Positions 19,457 through 27,053 of a stretch of 64,000 nucleotides of DNA are shown here, piece by piece (the first letter of the stretch is position 1; each line of letters begins with the position of its first letter). The notes beneath the pieces were generated by a model. That model did not search any database and was not told the origin of the DNA. It was given only the letters and a program-made list of their open reading frames with translations. The DNA comes from Amycolatopsis albispora (GTDB lineage Bacteria; Actinomycetota; Actinomycetes; Mycobacteriales; Pseudonocardiaceae): assembly GCF_003312875.1 (NCBI RefSeq), contig NZ_CP015163.1, positions 2,356,001 through 2,420,000 on the forward strand. The letters are read 5' to 3'. Both the position numbers and the translations under genes were made by a program.

Positions 19457-20227
19457 CTACCGCGCGCGGGCCGCGTTCGCCACCGCGGCGTCCCGGACGA
19501 ACTCGGCCAGGCCCGGCCGCTGGTCCGGTTCGCGCACCAGGAAGCCCAGCTGCACCGGCTCGGTCACGTAGAGCGCGGTGACGTTGCGGTGCATTTCGTA
19601 CCCGCACTCCCCCATGAACGCGCCCAGCATGCGCCGGTGCTCCTCGGCCAGGTCCATCGCGGCCTCGCTGTCCGGGGCCGCGCCCGCGTCCAGCAGCGCC
19701 AGCAGCCGGTCGACCCAGTCCTGGCGGACCCGCTCGGCCTCGGCCCAGTCCTGTTTGCCCATCGGCTCCCGGTGGCGCTGGGCCCACTGCCACTCCGGCG
19801 TGCCACCCCAGCGCGCGGCGGCCTGCTCGGCGTAGCCCGCCGGCTCGCGGAACCCGCCGAACACCTCCAGCTTCTCCTCCGGCGTCAGCGCTTCACCCAT
19901 TTTTTTCGCCTCCAGCACGTGCTCGACGGCCTCGGCCATGCGCCGCAACCGCTCGATCCGCTCGCGCAGCAGCTCGCGCTGCCGCTCGAGGTGCGCGATC
20001 GGGTCGGCCGACGGTTCGTCCACAATGGCCGCGATCGTCTCGAGGGGGAAGCCGAGCTCCCGGTAGAGCAGGATGCGCTGCAGGCGATCCAGGTCCGCCT
20101 CGCTGTAGCGGCGGTACCCGGCGGCGCTGCGGCCGCTCGGGGTGAGCAGGCCGATCTCGTCGTAGTGGTGCAGCGTGCGCACGGTCACCCCGGCGAGTTC
20201 GGCCACCCGGCCGACCGGAAGGCCCAC
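19457..20227 (-). CDS. MerR-family regulator with TipAS antibiotic-binding domain
   Basis: The 256-residue protein has a MerR winged helix (VGRVAELAGVTVRTLHHYDEIGLL, then GYRRYSEADLDRLQRI), the usual dimer coiled coil to about residue 115, and a C-terminal TipAS-like helical domain (EVFGGF...AARWG...EWQWAQ) that in TipA binds thiopeptides. GTG 20227 follows an AAAGGGGG ribosome site at good distance, and the first residues GLPVGRVAEL fit the family; the longer open frame upstream crosses the promoter. It should activate its own promoter at 20279-20309. Confidence 0.88.
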   Translation of the reverse strand: MGLPVGRVAELAGVTVRTLHHYDEIGLLTPSGRSAAGYRRYSEADLDRLQRILLYRELGFPLETIAAIVDEPSADPIAHLERQRELLRERIERLRRMAEAVEHVLEAKKMGEALTPEEKLEVFGGFREPAGYAEQAAARWGGTPEWQWAQRHREPMGKQDWAEAERVRQDWVDRLLALLDAGAAPDSEAAMDLAEEHRRMLGAFMGECGYEMHRNVTALYVTEPVQLGFLVREPDQRPGLAEFVRDAAVANAARAR

Positions 20228-20278
20228 GGTTTCCCCCTTTCCCCTTCGGCCGGTGCTTCCCCGGCCCTGACGCGGACC

Positions 20279-20309
20279 ACTCTGGGTCCTCACGTCGCGT
20301 GAGGGTCAA
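20279..20309 (-). promoter_or_regulatory. MerR-type promoter with 19-bp spacer
   Basis: On the minus strand TTGACC (20309-20304) and CAGAGT (20284-20279) are separated by exactly 19 bp, the overlong spacer that MerR activators correct. Within the spacer CCTCACG-TCG-CGTGAGG (20288-20304) is a perfect 7-bp inverted repeat. It lies 52 bases ahead of the MerR start. The stop codon of the upstream TetR gene (20306-20308) is inside the -35 hexamer. Confidence 0.85.
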
Positions 20310-20947
20310 CCCTCCCGGCCCGCCGGCCCACCGCCACCCTCAACGGAGCTGCGCGCTGTCCATTCCGCCGAAGCAGACCAAAGTGCGTTGAGTCCCGCGG
20401 TCAGGTCCTCGCCGTTGGGTGCGCCTTCCGGATCGAGCAGCCACTGCACGGAAAGCCCGTCGCAGACGGCGATGACAAAACTGGCCACCGCCGCGCAGCG
20501 CGGGTCGTCGGCCGACCAGCCCTCCCCCAGCGACTGCGCCACCAGCCCGGCCACCCTGGCCCGGCAGCGCCGGTACTGCGCGGCGAACTGCTCGCGCAGC
20601 GAGGGCATCCGCTCCGCCTGCGCCAGAGCCTCCACATAGGACAGCAGCAGCGCGCGGTGGGTGTCCAGGTTGTCCAGGAACGCCGCCCAGGTCACCCGGC
20701 CGCGTTCGATCGGCGGCACGCCGGGCTCGGCCATCGCGAGATCGGCCAGCTGGTTGGTCCACTCCTCGAACACCTCGCCGATCGCGGCGTTGAGCAGCCC
20801 GGCCTTGGAGCCGAAGTGGTACCCGATCGAGGCGAGGTTCGTGCCGGAAGCGGCGACCAGGTCACGCGCGGTGATGTGCGCGTAGCCCTTGTCCTCGAGC
20901 AGCCGCCGCGCGGCGGCCAGCAGTTCTTCGCGGTGACCCACCAGCAC
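20306..20947 (-). CDS. TetR-family regulator of the adjacent P450
   Basis: The 213-residue protein has a TetR HTH (ITARDLVAASGTNLASIGYHFGSKAGLL, about residues 24-52) and a TetR_C-like ligand domain. It is divergent from a cytochrome P450 gene, with one strong palindrome in the 77-base gap. GTG 20947 or GTG 20941 could start translation; neither has a clear ribosome site. The simplest reading is a repressor of itself and of the P450. Confidence 0.85.
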   Translation of the reverse strand: MLVGHREELLAAARRLLEDKGYAHITARDLVAASGTNLASIGYHFGSKAGLLNAAIGEVFEEWTNQLADLAMAEPGVPPIERGRVTWAAFLDNLDTHRALLLSYVEALAQAERMPSLREQFAAQYRRCRARVAGLVAQSLGEGWSADDPRCAAVASFVIAVCDGLSVQWLLDPEGAPNGEDLTAGLNALWSASAEWTARSSVEGGGGPAGREG

Positions 20948-20978
20948 AGGGTAGTCGCTGCCGCCTGGACAGCCGATC

Positions 20979-20992
20979 TATACGCGCGTATA
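20979..20992. promoter_or_regulatory. TetR operator in the TetR/P450 gap
   Basis: TATACGCGCGTATA is a perfect 14-bp palindrome, extended by GAT/ATC on both sides with one mismatch (20975-20996). It lies 32 bases from the TetR start and 32 bases from the P450 start, so one bound dimer can control both genes. Its A/T-rich ends may double as -10 hexamers. Confidence 0.75.
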
Positions 20993-21024
20993 AATCGGGG
21001 GCAGACGCCTCGGGAGGACCTGCC

Positions 21025-22362
21025 ATGACCAGCACCGCACCGACCCGTCCCACCGGCTCCGCCGCCTCGGCGGGCCGGACGCTGCCACCCGGCCCGCGCC
21101 TGCCGGTGGCGGTGCAGACCGTGCTCTTCGGCAACTTCCGGCAGTTCCTGCTGCCGCTGGCGCGCCGCCGGTACGGCGACGTGGTGCGGCTGCGGATCTA
21201 CCCCGAGCGGGACGTGGTCTCGCTGTCCGATCCCGAGCACATCAAGGCGGTGTTCACCGGCCCGGCCACCACCTTCCACGCCGGTGAGGGCAACGCCATC
21301 CTCAAGCCGCTGATGGGTGAGCACTCGGTGCTGCTCACCGACGAGGACGAGCACCTGCGGGCGCGCAAGCTGCTGCTGCCCGCGTTCAACGGCTCGGCGC
21401 TGCGCGGGTACCGCGAGATGGTCACCGAGCTGACCGTGGCCGAGGTCGAGCGCTGGCCACGCGGCCGGGTGTTCCGGTCACACGAACGGATGCAGGTGCT
21501 CACGCTGGAGGTGATCCTGCGGGTGGTCTTCGGCGTGACCGACGGGCCGCGGCTGGACCGGCTGCGCGTGCTGCTGCGCCGCCTGCTCGACATCGGCCCG
21601 CTGGACATCTTCGGCTGGCACAGCCCCCAGCTGCAGAAGTTCGGCCCGTGGAAGCGCAACGCCGAGCAGCAGCGCGAGATCGACCGGCTGATCTACGCCG
21701 AGATCGCCGACCGCCGCCGCGCCGGTGACCTGGCCGACCGCGGCGACGTGCTGTCCCGCCTGCTGACCGTGCCCGGTGACGACCCGCTGACCGACGCGGA
21801 ACTGCGCGACCAGCTGATCACGCTGCTGCTGGCCGGGCACGAAACCACCGCCACCACGCTCGGCTGGGCGTTCCACGAACTCGCCCGGAATCCGGCGTGC
21901 CTGCGCTCCGCCACCGAAGCCGCGGACGACAACGACGAAAAATACCTCGAAGCGGTGACCAAGGAAGCGATGCGGTTGCACCCGGTGATCCACGAGGTGG
22001 CCCGGCGGCTCACCGAGGACGTCGAGGTCGGCGGTTACCTGCTGCCCGCCGGGTACACCGTGCAGCCGTCGATCGCGCTGGTGCAGTCGGATCCGGCGCA
22101 CCACCCCGACCCGGGCAAGTTCCGGCCGGAGAGGTTCCTCGAGGGCACGCCGCCCGCCGGGACCTGGTTCCCGTTCGGCGGCGGGGTGCGGCGGTGCCTC
22201 GGCGCCGGGTTCTCCTTGATGGAGGCCACCGTGGTGCTGCGCGAGGTGCTGCGGCGCTACCACCTGACCCCCGAACGCCGGACACCCGAACGGCCCAAGG
22301 CCCGCCACATCACCATGGTGCCCGCCCGCGGAGCGAAAATCGCTGTCACTGAGCGGAACTGA
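21025..22362 (+). CDS. cytochrome P450
   Basis: The 445-residue protein has the I-helix oxygen motif LAGHETTATTLGW, the K-helix ExxR (KEAMRLHP) and the heme loop FPFGGGVRRCLGAGF with axial Cys391. There is no membrane anchor, so it is soluble and needs a ferredoxin and reductase, neither of which is in the window. The FPFGGGVRRCLGAGF loop and the overall length recall the CYP110/CYP138-like bacterial P450s that hydroxylate fatty acids or terpenoids; the substrate is not readable. A ribosome site GGGAGG precedes ATG 21025. Control by the divergent TetR is likely. Confidence 0.92.
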   Translation: MTSTAPTRPTGSAASAGRTLPPGPRLPVAVQTVLFGNFRQFLLPLARRRYGDVVRLRIYPERDVVSLSDPEHIKAVFTGPATTFHAGEGNAILKPLMGEHSVLLTDEDEHLRARKLLLPAFNGSALRGYREMVTELTVAEVERWPRGRVFRSHERMQVLTLEVILRVVFGVTDGPRLDRLRVLLRRLLDIGPLDIFGWHSPQLQKFGPWKRNAEQQREIDRLIYAEIADRRRAGDLADRGDVLSRLLTVPGDDPLTDAELRDQLITLLLAGHETTATTLGWAFHELARNPACLRSATEAADDNDEKYLEAVTKEAMRLHPVIHEVARRLTEDVEVGGYLLPAGYTVQPSIALVQSDPAHHPDPGKFRPERFLEGTPPAGTWFPFGGGVRRCLGAGFSLMEATVVLREVLRRYHLTPERRTPERPKARHITMVPARGAKIAVTERN

Positions 22363-22455
22363 TCGCTACCAAACAGTGATGTCCGGTCTGTTGCAACTCG
22401 TGCCCGGAAGCCGATTCACGAAGAGGCACACTTTTCGAGCACGAGGGGAACAACC

Positions 22456-23640
22456 ATGACCGACGGGGCGAGCGGGACCACGGGGCGGTATCTGGTTCTG
22501 CTGGAAGAGGATTCAGCCGTCGCGGGGGCGCGCAGCATGGCCGACGTCGCCGGGCTCCGCACGGCGAGCACGGCCGACCTGTACGACACCAGCACGGCCG
22601 GTTCGCTCGGCGACGCCGACGGGCTGCTGCTGCACGAACTGGGCGTCGCGGTGGTGACCGCGGCCGAGGACCAGGTCGCCGCGCTCACCGCGGCGGCCGA
22701 CCGGCCGGGCCCGATCTCGCGGATCGAGCCGGAACGCACCGTCTACGCCATCTCACCGGGCACGCCGGCGGTCGAGCAGGCCGAGGTGGACGAGACGCTG
22801 TTCACCTGGGGCCTGCAGGCCACCAGGGCGCACGAGAGCGAGCTGAGCGGCAAGGGCATCCGGGTGGCCGTGCTGGACACCGGGTTCGACGTCGGCCACC
22901 CGGACTTCGCCGGGCGCGTGGTGACCACCAGCTCGTTCGTCTCCGGGGAGGACGTGCAGGACGGCAACGGCCACGGCACGCACTGCATCGGCACCGCGTG
23001 CGGACCGCGCAAGGTCGACGGCGGGCCGGGCTACGGCATCGCCCACGAAGCCGAGATCTACGCGGGCAAGGTGCTCGGCAACTCCGGTTCCGGCTCCGAC
23101 GGCGGCATTCTCGCCGGCATCTCGTGGGCGATCGGCAACGGCTGCGCGATCGTCTCGATGTCGCTGGGCGCGGACACCAATCCGGGTGACCCGTACTCGC
23201 CGGTCTACGAGCAGGTCGCCCAGCGCGCGCTCGGGCGCGGCACGCTGATCATCGCCGCGGCGGGCAACGCCAGCGAACGCGCGCAGGGGCGGATCGCCCC
23301 GATCGGGCACCCGGCGAACTGCCCGTCGATCCTCGCCGTCGGCGCGGTCGACTCGGCGGGCGCGATCGCCGACTTCTCCTCCGGCTCGGTCGATCCCGGC
23401 CACGGCGTGGACATCGGCGGGCCGGGCGTGGACGTGCACTCGGCGTGGCCGATGCCGAAGCGCTACCGCACGATCAGCGGCACCAGCATGGCCACGCCGC
23501 ACGTGTCCGGGCTGGCCGCGCTCATCGCGCAGAAGTACGGCGCGCGGGGCTGGGAGCTGTGGGGCAGGCTGTCGCAGTGCTCGCTGCGCACCGGGTTGTC
23601 TTCGCAGGACTCCGGTGTTGGACTGGTCCAGGCACCCTGA
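22456..23640 (+). CDS. subtilisin-family (S8) serine peptidase, no signal peptide
   Basis: The 394-residue protein has an N-terminal region of about 105 residues that looks like an I9-type propeptide (RYLVLLEEDS near the start, RIEPERTVYAI at its end). The S8 catalytic domain follows: Asp141 (AVLDTGFDVGHPD), His173 (NGHGTHCIGTACG), the oxyanion Asn in IIAAAGNASE, and Ser344 (ISGTSMATPHVSG). No signal peptide or membrane segment is visible, so it may act in the cytoplasm or leave by another route. Only 22 bases separate it from a small gene that resembles a free propeptide. Confidence 0.9.
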   Translation: MTDGASGTTGRYLVLLEEDSAVAGARSMADVAGLRTASTADLYDTSTAGSLGDADGLLLHELGVAVVTAAEDQVAALTAAADRPGPISRIEPERTVYAISPGTPAVEQAEVDETLFTWGLQATRAHESELSGKGIRVAVLDTGFDVGHPDFAGRVVTTSSFVSGEDVQDGNGHGTHCIGTACGPRKVDGGPGYGIAHEAEIYAGKVLGNSGSGSDGGILAGISWAIGNGCAIVSMSLGADTNPGDPYSPVYEQVAQRALGRGTLIIAAAGNASERAQGRIAPIGHPANCPSILAVGAVDSAGAIADFSSGSVDPGHGVDIGGPGVDVHSAWPMPKRYRTISGTSMATPHVSGLAALIAQKYGARGWELWGRLSQCSLRTGLSSQDSGVGLVQAP

Positions 23641-23662
23641 GCCTGAGCAGCGAGGAGCGGCG

Positions 23663-23884
23663 ATGGCCGAGCAGCGCAAAGTGATCGTGTCCATCGCCGA
23701 CGAGCGGCTGGCGGAGATCCCGGCCGTGGTGCGGGCGCTGGAGCAGGCGGGGCTGACCGTGGACTCGGTGCTCGAGCCGATCGGCGCGGTCACCGGGTCG
23801 ATCGGGCAGGCCGGGGTCGCCGCGCTGCAGGACGTGCCCGGAGTCCGGGACGTCGAACTCCAGCGCGACGCCGGTACGCGCTGA
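23663..23884 (+). CDS. small I9-propeptide-like protein paired with the subtilase
   Basis: A 73-residue protein (MAEQRKVIVSIADERLAEIP...), GAGGAG 7 bases ahead of ATG 23663. The pattern, a short strand VIVSIAD, a helix ALEQAGLTVDSVLEPIGAVTGSI and a strand VPGVRDVELQ, fits the ferredoxin-like fold of I9 peptidase propeptides and their free inhibitors. Homologues are sometimes labelled ketohydroxyglutarate aldolase, which I think is wrong for a protein of this size. I infer a chaperone or inhibitor for the subtilase in the same operon. Confidence 0.7.
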   Translation: MAEQRKVIVSIADERLAEIPAVVRALEQAGLTVDSVLEPIGAVTGSIGQAGVAALQDVPGVRDVELQRDAGTR

Positions 23885-23892
23885 CCGGGCGG

Positions 23893-23949
23893 ATGTCACG
23901 AATGTGGCTTTCGAGACGTTTCGCGTCTCGAAAGCCACATTCGTGACAT
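23893..23949. repeat. GAATGTGGCTTTC hairpin, copy 1
   Basis: Arms of 26 bases (23893-23918 and 23924-23949) pair perfectly around the 5-base loop TTTCG. The core ACGAATGTGGCTTTCG is shared with copies at 34322, 44935 and 62376. It lies 9 bases behind the stop of the small I9-like gene and 39 bases ahead of an IS630 element, so a terminator role is plausible. Confidence 0.85.
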
Positions 23950-23988
23950 GGGCGAGGGACTCAGGCGGCCCTGGTCGTACGCGGGCTA

Positions 23989-25113
23989 GTGTCCTGAGTC
24001 GTTAATTTTTGGTCACCGTAGTCTGGGTTGATGCCGAGTGCGAAGTTGGTGCCGCTGACCCTGACCGACGAGGAACGTCGCATCCTGGAAGGCTGGACGC
24101 GGCGCCGGACCACCGCTCAGGGACTGGCCATGCGAGCACGGATCGTGCTCACCTGCGCCGAAGGTGGTTCCAACACCGACATCGCCGAACGACTACGGCT
24201 CAACCGGAGCACGGTGGCGACCTGGCGGGCACGGTTCGTCCGTGACAGGCTCGACGGCCTGTCCGACGAACCGCGCCCCGGTCGGCCCCGCACGATCACC
24301 GACGACCAGGTCGAGCGCGTGGTCGTCACCACGCTGGAAACCACACCCGTGAACGCGACGCACTGGTCGACCCGGTCACTGGCGGCGCAGACCGGGATGA
24401 CGCAGTCGGCGGTGTCGCGGATCTGGCGGGCGTTCGGCCTCAAGCCGCACAAAGTCGACACCTTCAAGATCAGCAAGGATCCGCTGTTCGTGGACAAGGT
24501 CCGCGACGTGGTCGGGCTGTATCTGGATCCGCCGGGGAAGGCGGTGGTGCTGTGCGTGGACGAGAAGTCCCAGATCCAAGCACTGGACCGGTCCGCGCCC
24601 GTGTTGCCGATGCTGCCCGGCGTGCCCGAACGACAGAGTTTCGATTACGTCCGGCACGGCACCACCAGCCTGTTCGCCGCTCTCGAAATCGCCACCGGTC
24701 AGGTGATCAGCGCGGTGAAACGCCGCCACCGGCACCAGGAATTCCTCGCGTTCCTGCGCACCATCGACAAGACCGTGCCCGCCGAGTTGGACGTGCACCT
24801 CATCCTGGACAACCTGTCAACACACAAAACCCCGGCTGTGAAAACGTGGCTGCTCAAACATCCGCGCTTCCACCCGCACTTCACCCCGACCGGTTCGAGC
24901 TGGCTCAACCTGGTCGAACGCTTCTTCGCCGAGATCACCGTGAAACTGCTCCGCCGGGGCGTCCACCGCTCGGTCTCAGCCCTGGAAAAAGACATCCGCA
25001 ACTGGATCAAACAGTGGAACACCGACCCCAAGCCCTACGTCTGGACCCGCACCGCAGACCAGATCCTCGAATCCCTCGCCGCCTACTGCCAACGAATTAA
25101 CGACTCAGGACAC
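23989..25113 (+). mobile_element. IS630-family insertion sequence, intact
   Basis: The 1125-bp element is bounded by inverted repeats that start GTGTCCTGAGTCGTTAATT at each end and is flanked by the TA duplication typical of IS630/Tc1-mariner elements (23987-23988 and 25114-25115). The flanking bases join to GGGC-TA-GCGCC. The target TA is part of the stop codon of the VWA gene; the insertion rebuilds the same stop (CTA on the plus strand), so no protein was changed. One transposase gene fills the element. Confidence 0.95.
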
Positions 25114-25116
25114 TAG
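24031..25116 (+). CDS. IS630-family DDE transposase
   Basis: The 361-residue protein has an N-terminal HTH pair (IAERLRLNRSTVATWRARF; MTQSAVSRIWRAFGLKPHKV) and the DDE catalytic domain: CVDEKSQIQALDR, LILDNLSTHKTPAV and TGSSWLNLVERFFAEIT. All three acidic residues are present and the frame is intact. ATG 24031 is preferred to TTG 24028. The stop TAG is made from the duplicated target TA plus one flanking G, so the gene borrows its stop from the insertion site. Confidence 0.93.
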   Translation: MPSAKLVPLTLTDEERRILEGWTRRRTTAQGLAMRARIVLTCAEGGSNTDIAERLRLNRSTVATWRARFVRDRLDGLSDEPRPGRPRTITDDQVERVVVTTLETTPVNATHWSTRSLAAQTGMTQSAVSRIWRAFGLKPHKVDTFKISKDPLFVDKVRDVVGLYLDPPGKAVVLCVDEKSQIQALDRSAPVLPMLPGVPERQSFDYVRHGTTSLFAALEIATGQVISAVKRRHRHQEFLAFLRTIDKTVPAELDVHLILDNLSTHKTPAVKTWLLKHPRFHPHFTPTGSSWLNLVERFFAEITVKLLRRGVHRSVSALEKDIRNWIKQWNTDPKPYVWTRTADQILESLAAYCQRINDSGH

Positions 25117-27053
25117 CGCCGGTTGCGCAGGTAGTCGTCGACTACGGCGGCGCCGAGGCCGTCCAGGTCCGGCGCCACCACCCGGCCGCCGGAGCGGCGG
25201 GCGATCAGGTTCACGAACGAGGTCAGGCGCGGGTCGTCACCGAGGCGGAACACGGTGACGGCCGCGCCCAGCTTCGCCAGCCGGTCCACCTCGCCGATGG
25301 TCCGGCGAATGGTCTGCGGCAGCGGCGGGTAGGAGAACTCCGCCACGCCGTCGGCCTCCAGGTGGGCGGTCGGCTCACCGTCGGTCACCATCAGCACCAC
25401 CGGCCGCGCGTCGGGGTGCCGCCGCAGGTGCCGTCCGGCCAGCAGCAGCGCGTGGTGGGCGTTCGTGCCCTGCTCCCACGCCCCCTCCAGGCCGACCAGG
25501 TCACCCAGCTCCACCGGCGCGGCGTACCGCCCGAAGGTGATCAGCTGCAGCGCGTCGTTGCGGAACCGCGTGGAGATCAGCTGGTGCAGCGCCAGCGCGG
25601 TGCGCTTCATCGGCAGCCAGCGACCTTCCTGCACCATCGACCACGACGTGTCCACGCACAACGCGACCGCCGCGCGTGACCGGTGCTCGGTCTCGGTGAT
25701 CTCCACGTCGGCGACGTCCAGCCGGACCGCCGCGCCGCCTGCGGAAGCAGTGCGCAGCACGGCGTTGCGCACGGTGCGGGAGGCGTCCCACGGCTGGGTG
25801 TCACCGAACCGCCACGGCCGGGTCGAGCCGGTCGGCTCCCCCGCCGCCCCGGCCGAGGCCGTCTCGCGTTCGCCGGTGCGCCCGCGCAGGGTGCGCACCA
25901 CATCCGACAGCGCGGTCTCCCCCAGCCGCCGCAAAGCCTTGGGCGACAAGCGAAGTGAGCCGTCGGGCGAGCGCTCGAACAAGCCCTGTCCGCGCAGTTC
26001 ACGCTCCAATTCGGACAGTCGACGGGCGTCGACCGCGGCGTCCTCGCCGAGCTGGCGCGTCAGCGCCTCCAGATCGAGGTCGTCCAGGCTGGCGCCGGGA
26101 TAGGACTGCGCGAGCTGCTCGGCCAGCGCGTCCAGCTCGGCGAGGTCGGCCATCGCCTGCGCGCCCTCGCCGAGCCCCATCGGGTTGTTCCCGCGGAACC
26201 GGCCGGCCGACTCCCAGTCCTCCCCCGGCCGCAGCGCCCGCAGCTGAGCGTCCAAATTGGACAGCTGCTGGGCCAGTTCCGGGCTGCCGAACGCCTGCTG
26301 CGACAGCTCCGCGAGCTCGGCCCGCTGCTCCGGGGTCATCGAGTTGAGCATGCGCTGCGCGGCCGCCGCGCGGGCGGCGAGTGCGTCGATCAGCTCGTCC
26401 ACGTTCTTCGGGTTCTCCGGGAAGAACTCGCCGTGGCGCCGCATGAACTCGGTGAAGCGCTCGTGCACGTCGGAAAAGCCCTGCGCGTGCGCGGCGAGCA
26501 GCGCGTTGAGGTCGGCGAGCATCTGACGCACCCGCTCGACGTCCTCCGGCCGCGTGCTCTGCAACGCCTCCTTCATGCCCTCGAACCGCGAATCCAGCAG
26601 CTCCTTGCCCAGCAGCTCCTGGATCTTCTGGTAGTTCTCGCGGCCCTGCTCGGAACGCCACGGGTACTCGGCCAGCTCACGGACCGCCGCCGCGGTGCCC
26701 GGCGGCAGCGCGTCCAGGCGGGCCTCGTCGAAGCGCGCGTCGTCGGACGGGTCCGGGAACAGCGCGCGCTTTTCCGCGTCGAGCGCCTCGTCCAGCAGGC
26801 GCCGGACCTCGTTGAGCGTGCCGTCGAGATTGTTGCGCCGCTGGATTTCCGAGCGCCGCTGCCAGATCCGGCGGGTCAGCTCGTCGAGCCCGGTGGTGGT
26901 GCGGGTACCGCGGCGCAGCAATTCCTCGAGCGCGGCGCGGGGTGACGAGCCGCCCAGCACGTCGCGGCCGATCTCGTCGAGCGCGGCGCGGAGGTCGGCC
27001 GGTGGGGCCAGCGGATCGGGGCCGTCGTGCCACGGCCCGTACGCGTAGGTCAT
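25113..27053 (-). CDS. VWA-domain protein of a MoxR/ViaA-like pair
   Basis: The 646-residue protein has a long, Gln/Glu/Ala-rich helical first half (about residues 1-370, probably coiled coil) and a C-terminal von Willebrand A domain with the MIDAS motif D468-T-S-W-S, the conserved Thr in EQGTNAHHAL and the acidic MVTDGEPT. No signal peptide. Its start overlaps the stop of the AAA gene (ATGA). Such AAA-VWA pairs act like RavA-ViaA or magnesium/cobalt chelatase subunits in remodelling a target; the target is unknown here. An IS630 copy sits exactly in its stop codon without altering it. Confidence 0.87.
   Translation of the reverse strand: MTYAYGPWHDGPDPLAPPADLRAALDEIGRDVLGGSSPRAALEELLRRGTRTTTGLDELTRRIWQRRSEIQRRNNLDGTLNEVRRLLDEALDAEKRALFPDPSDDARFDEARLDALPPGTAAAVRELAEYPWRSEQGRENYQKIQELLGKELLDSRFEGMKEALQSTRPEDVERVRQMLADLNALLAAHAQGFSDVHERFTEFMRRHGEFFPENPKNVDELIDALAARAAAAQRMLNSMTPEQRAELAELSQQAFGSPELAQQLSNLDAQLRALRPGEDWESAGRFRGNNPMGLGEGAQAMADLAELDALAEQLAQSYPGASLDDLDLEALTRQLGEDAAVDARRLSELERELRGQGLFERSPDGSLRLSPKALRRLGETALSDVVRTLRGRTGERETASAGAAGEPTGSTRPWRFGDTQPWDASRTVRNAVLRTASAGGAAVRLDVADVEITETEHRSRAAVALCVDTSWSMVQEGRWLPMKRTALALHQLISTRFRNDALQLITFGRYAAPVELGDLVGLEGAWEQGTNAHHALLLAGRHLRRHPDARPVVLMVTDGEPTAHLEADGVAEFSYPPLPQTIRRTIGEVDRLAKLGAAVTVFRLGDDPRLTSFVNLIARRSGGRVVAPDLDGLGAAVVDDYLRNRR

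Noticed and set aside
24028..25116. Two IS elements nested at one site
   Set aside because: Only one pair of 19-bp ends and one transposase gene are present; TA duplications flank a single element.
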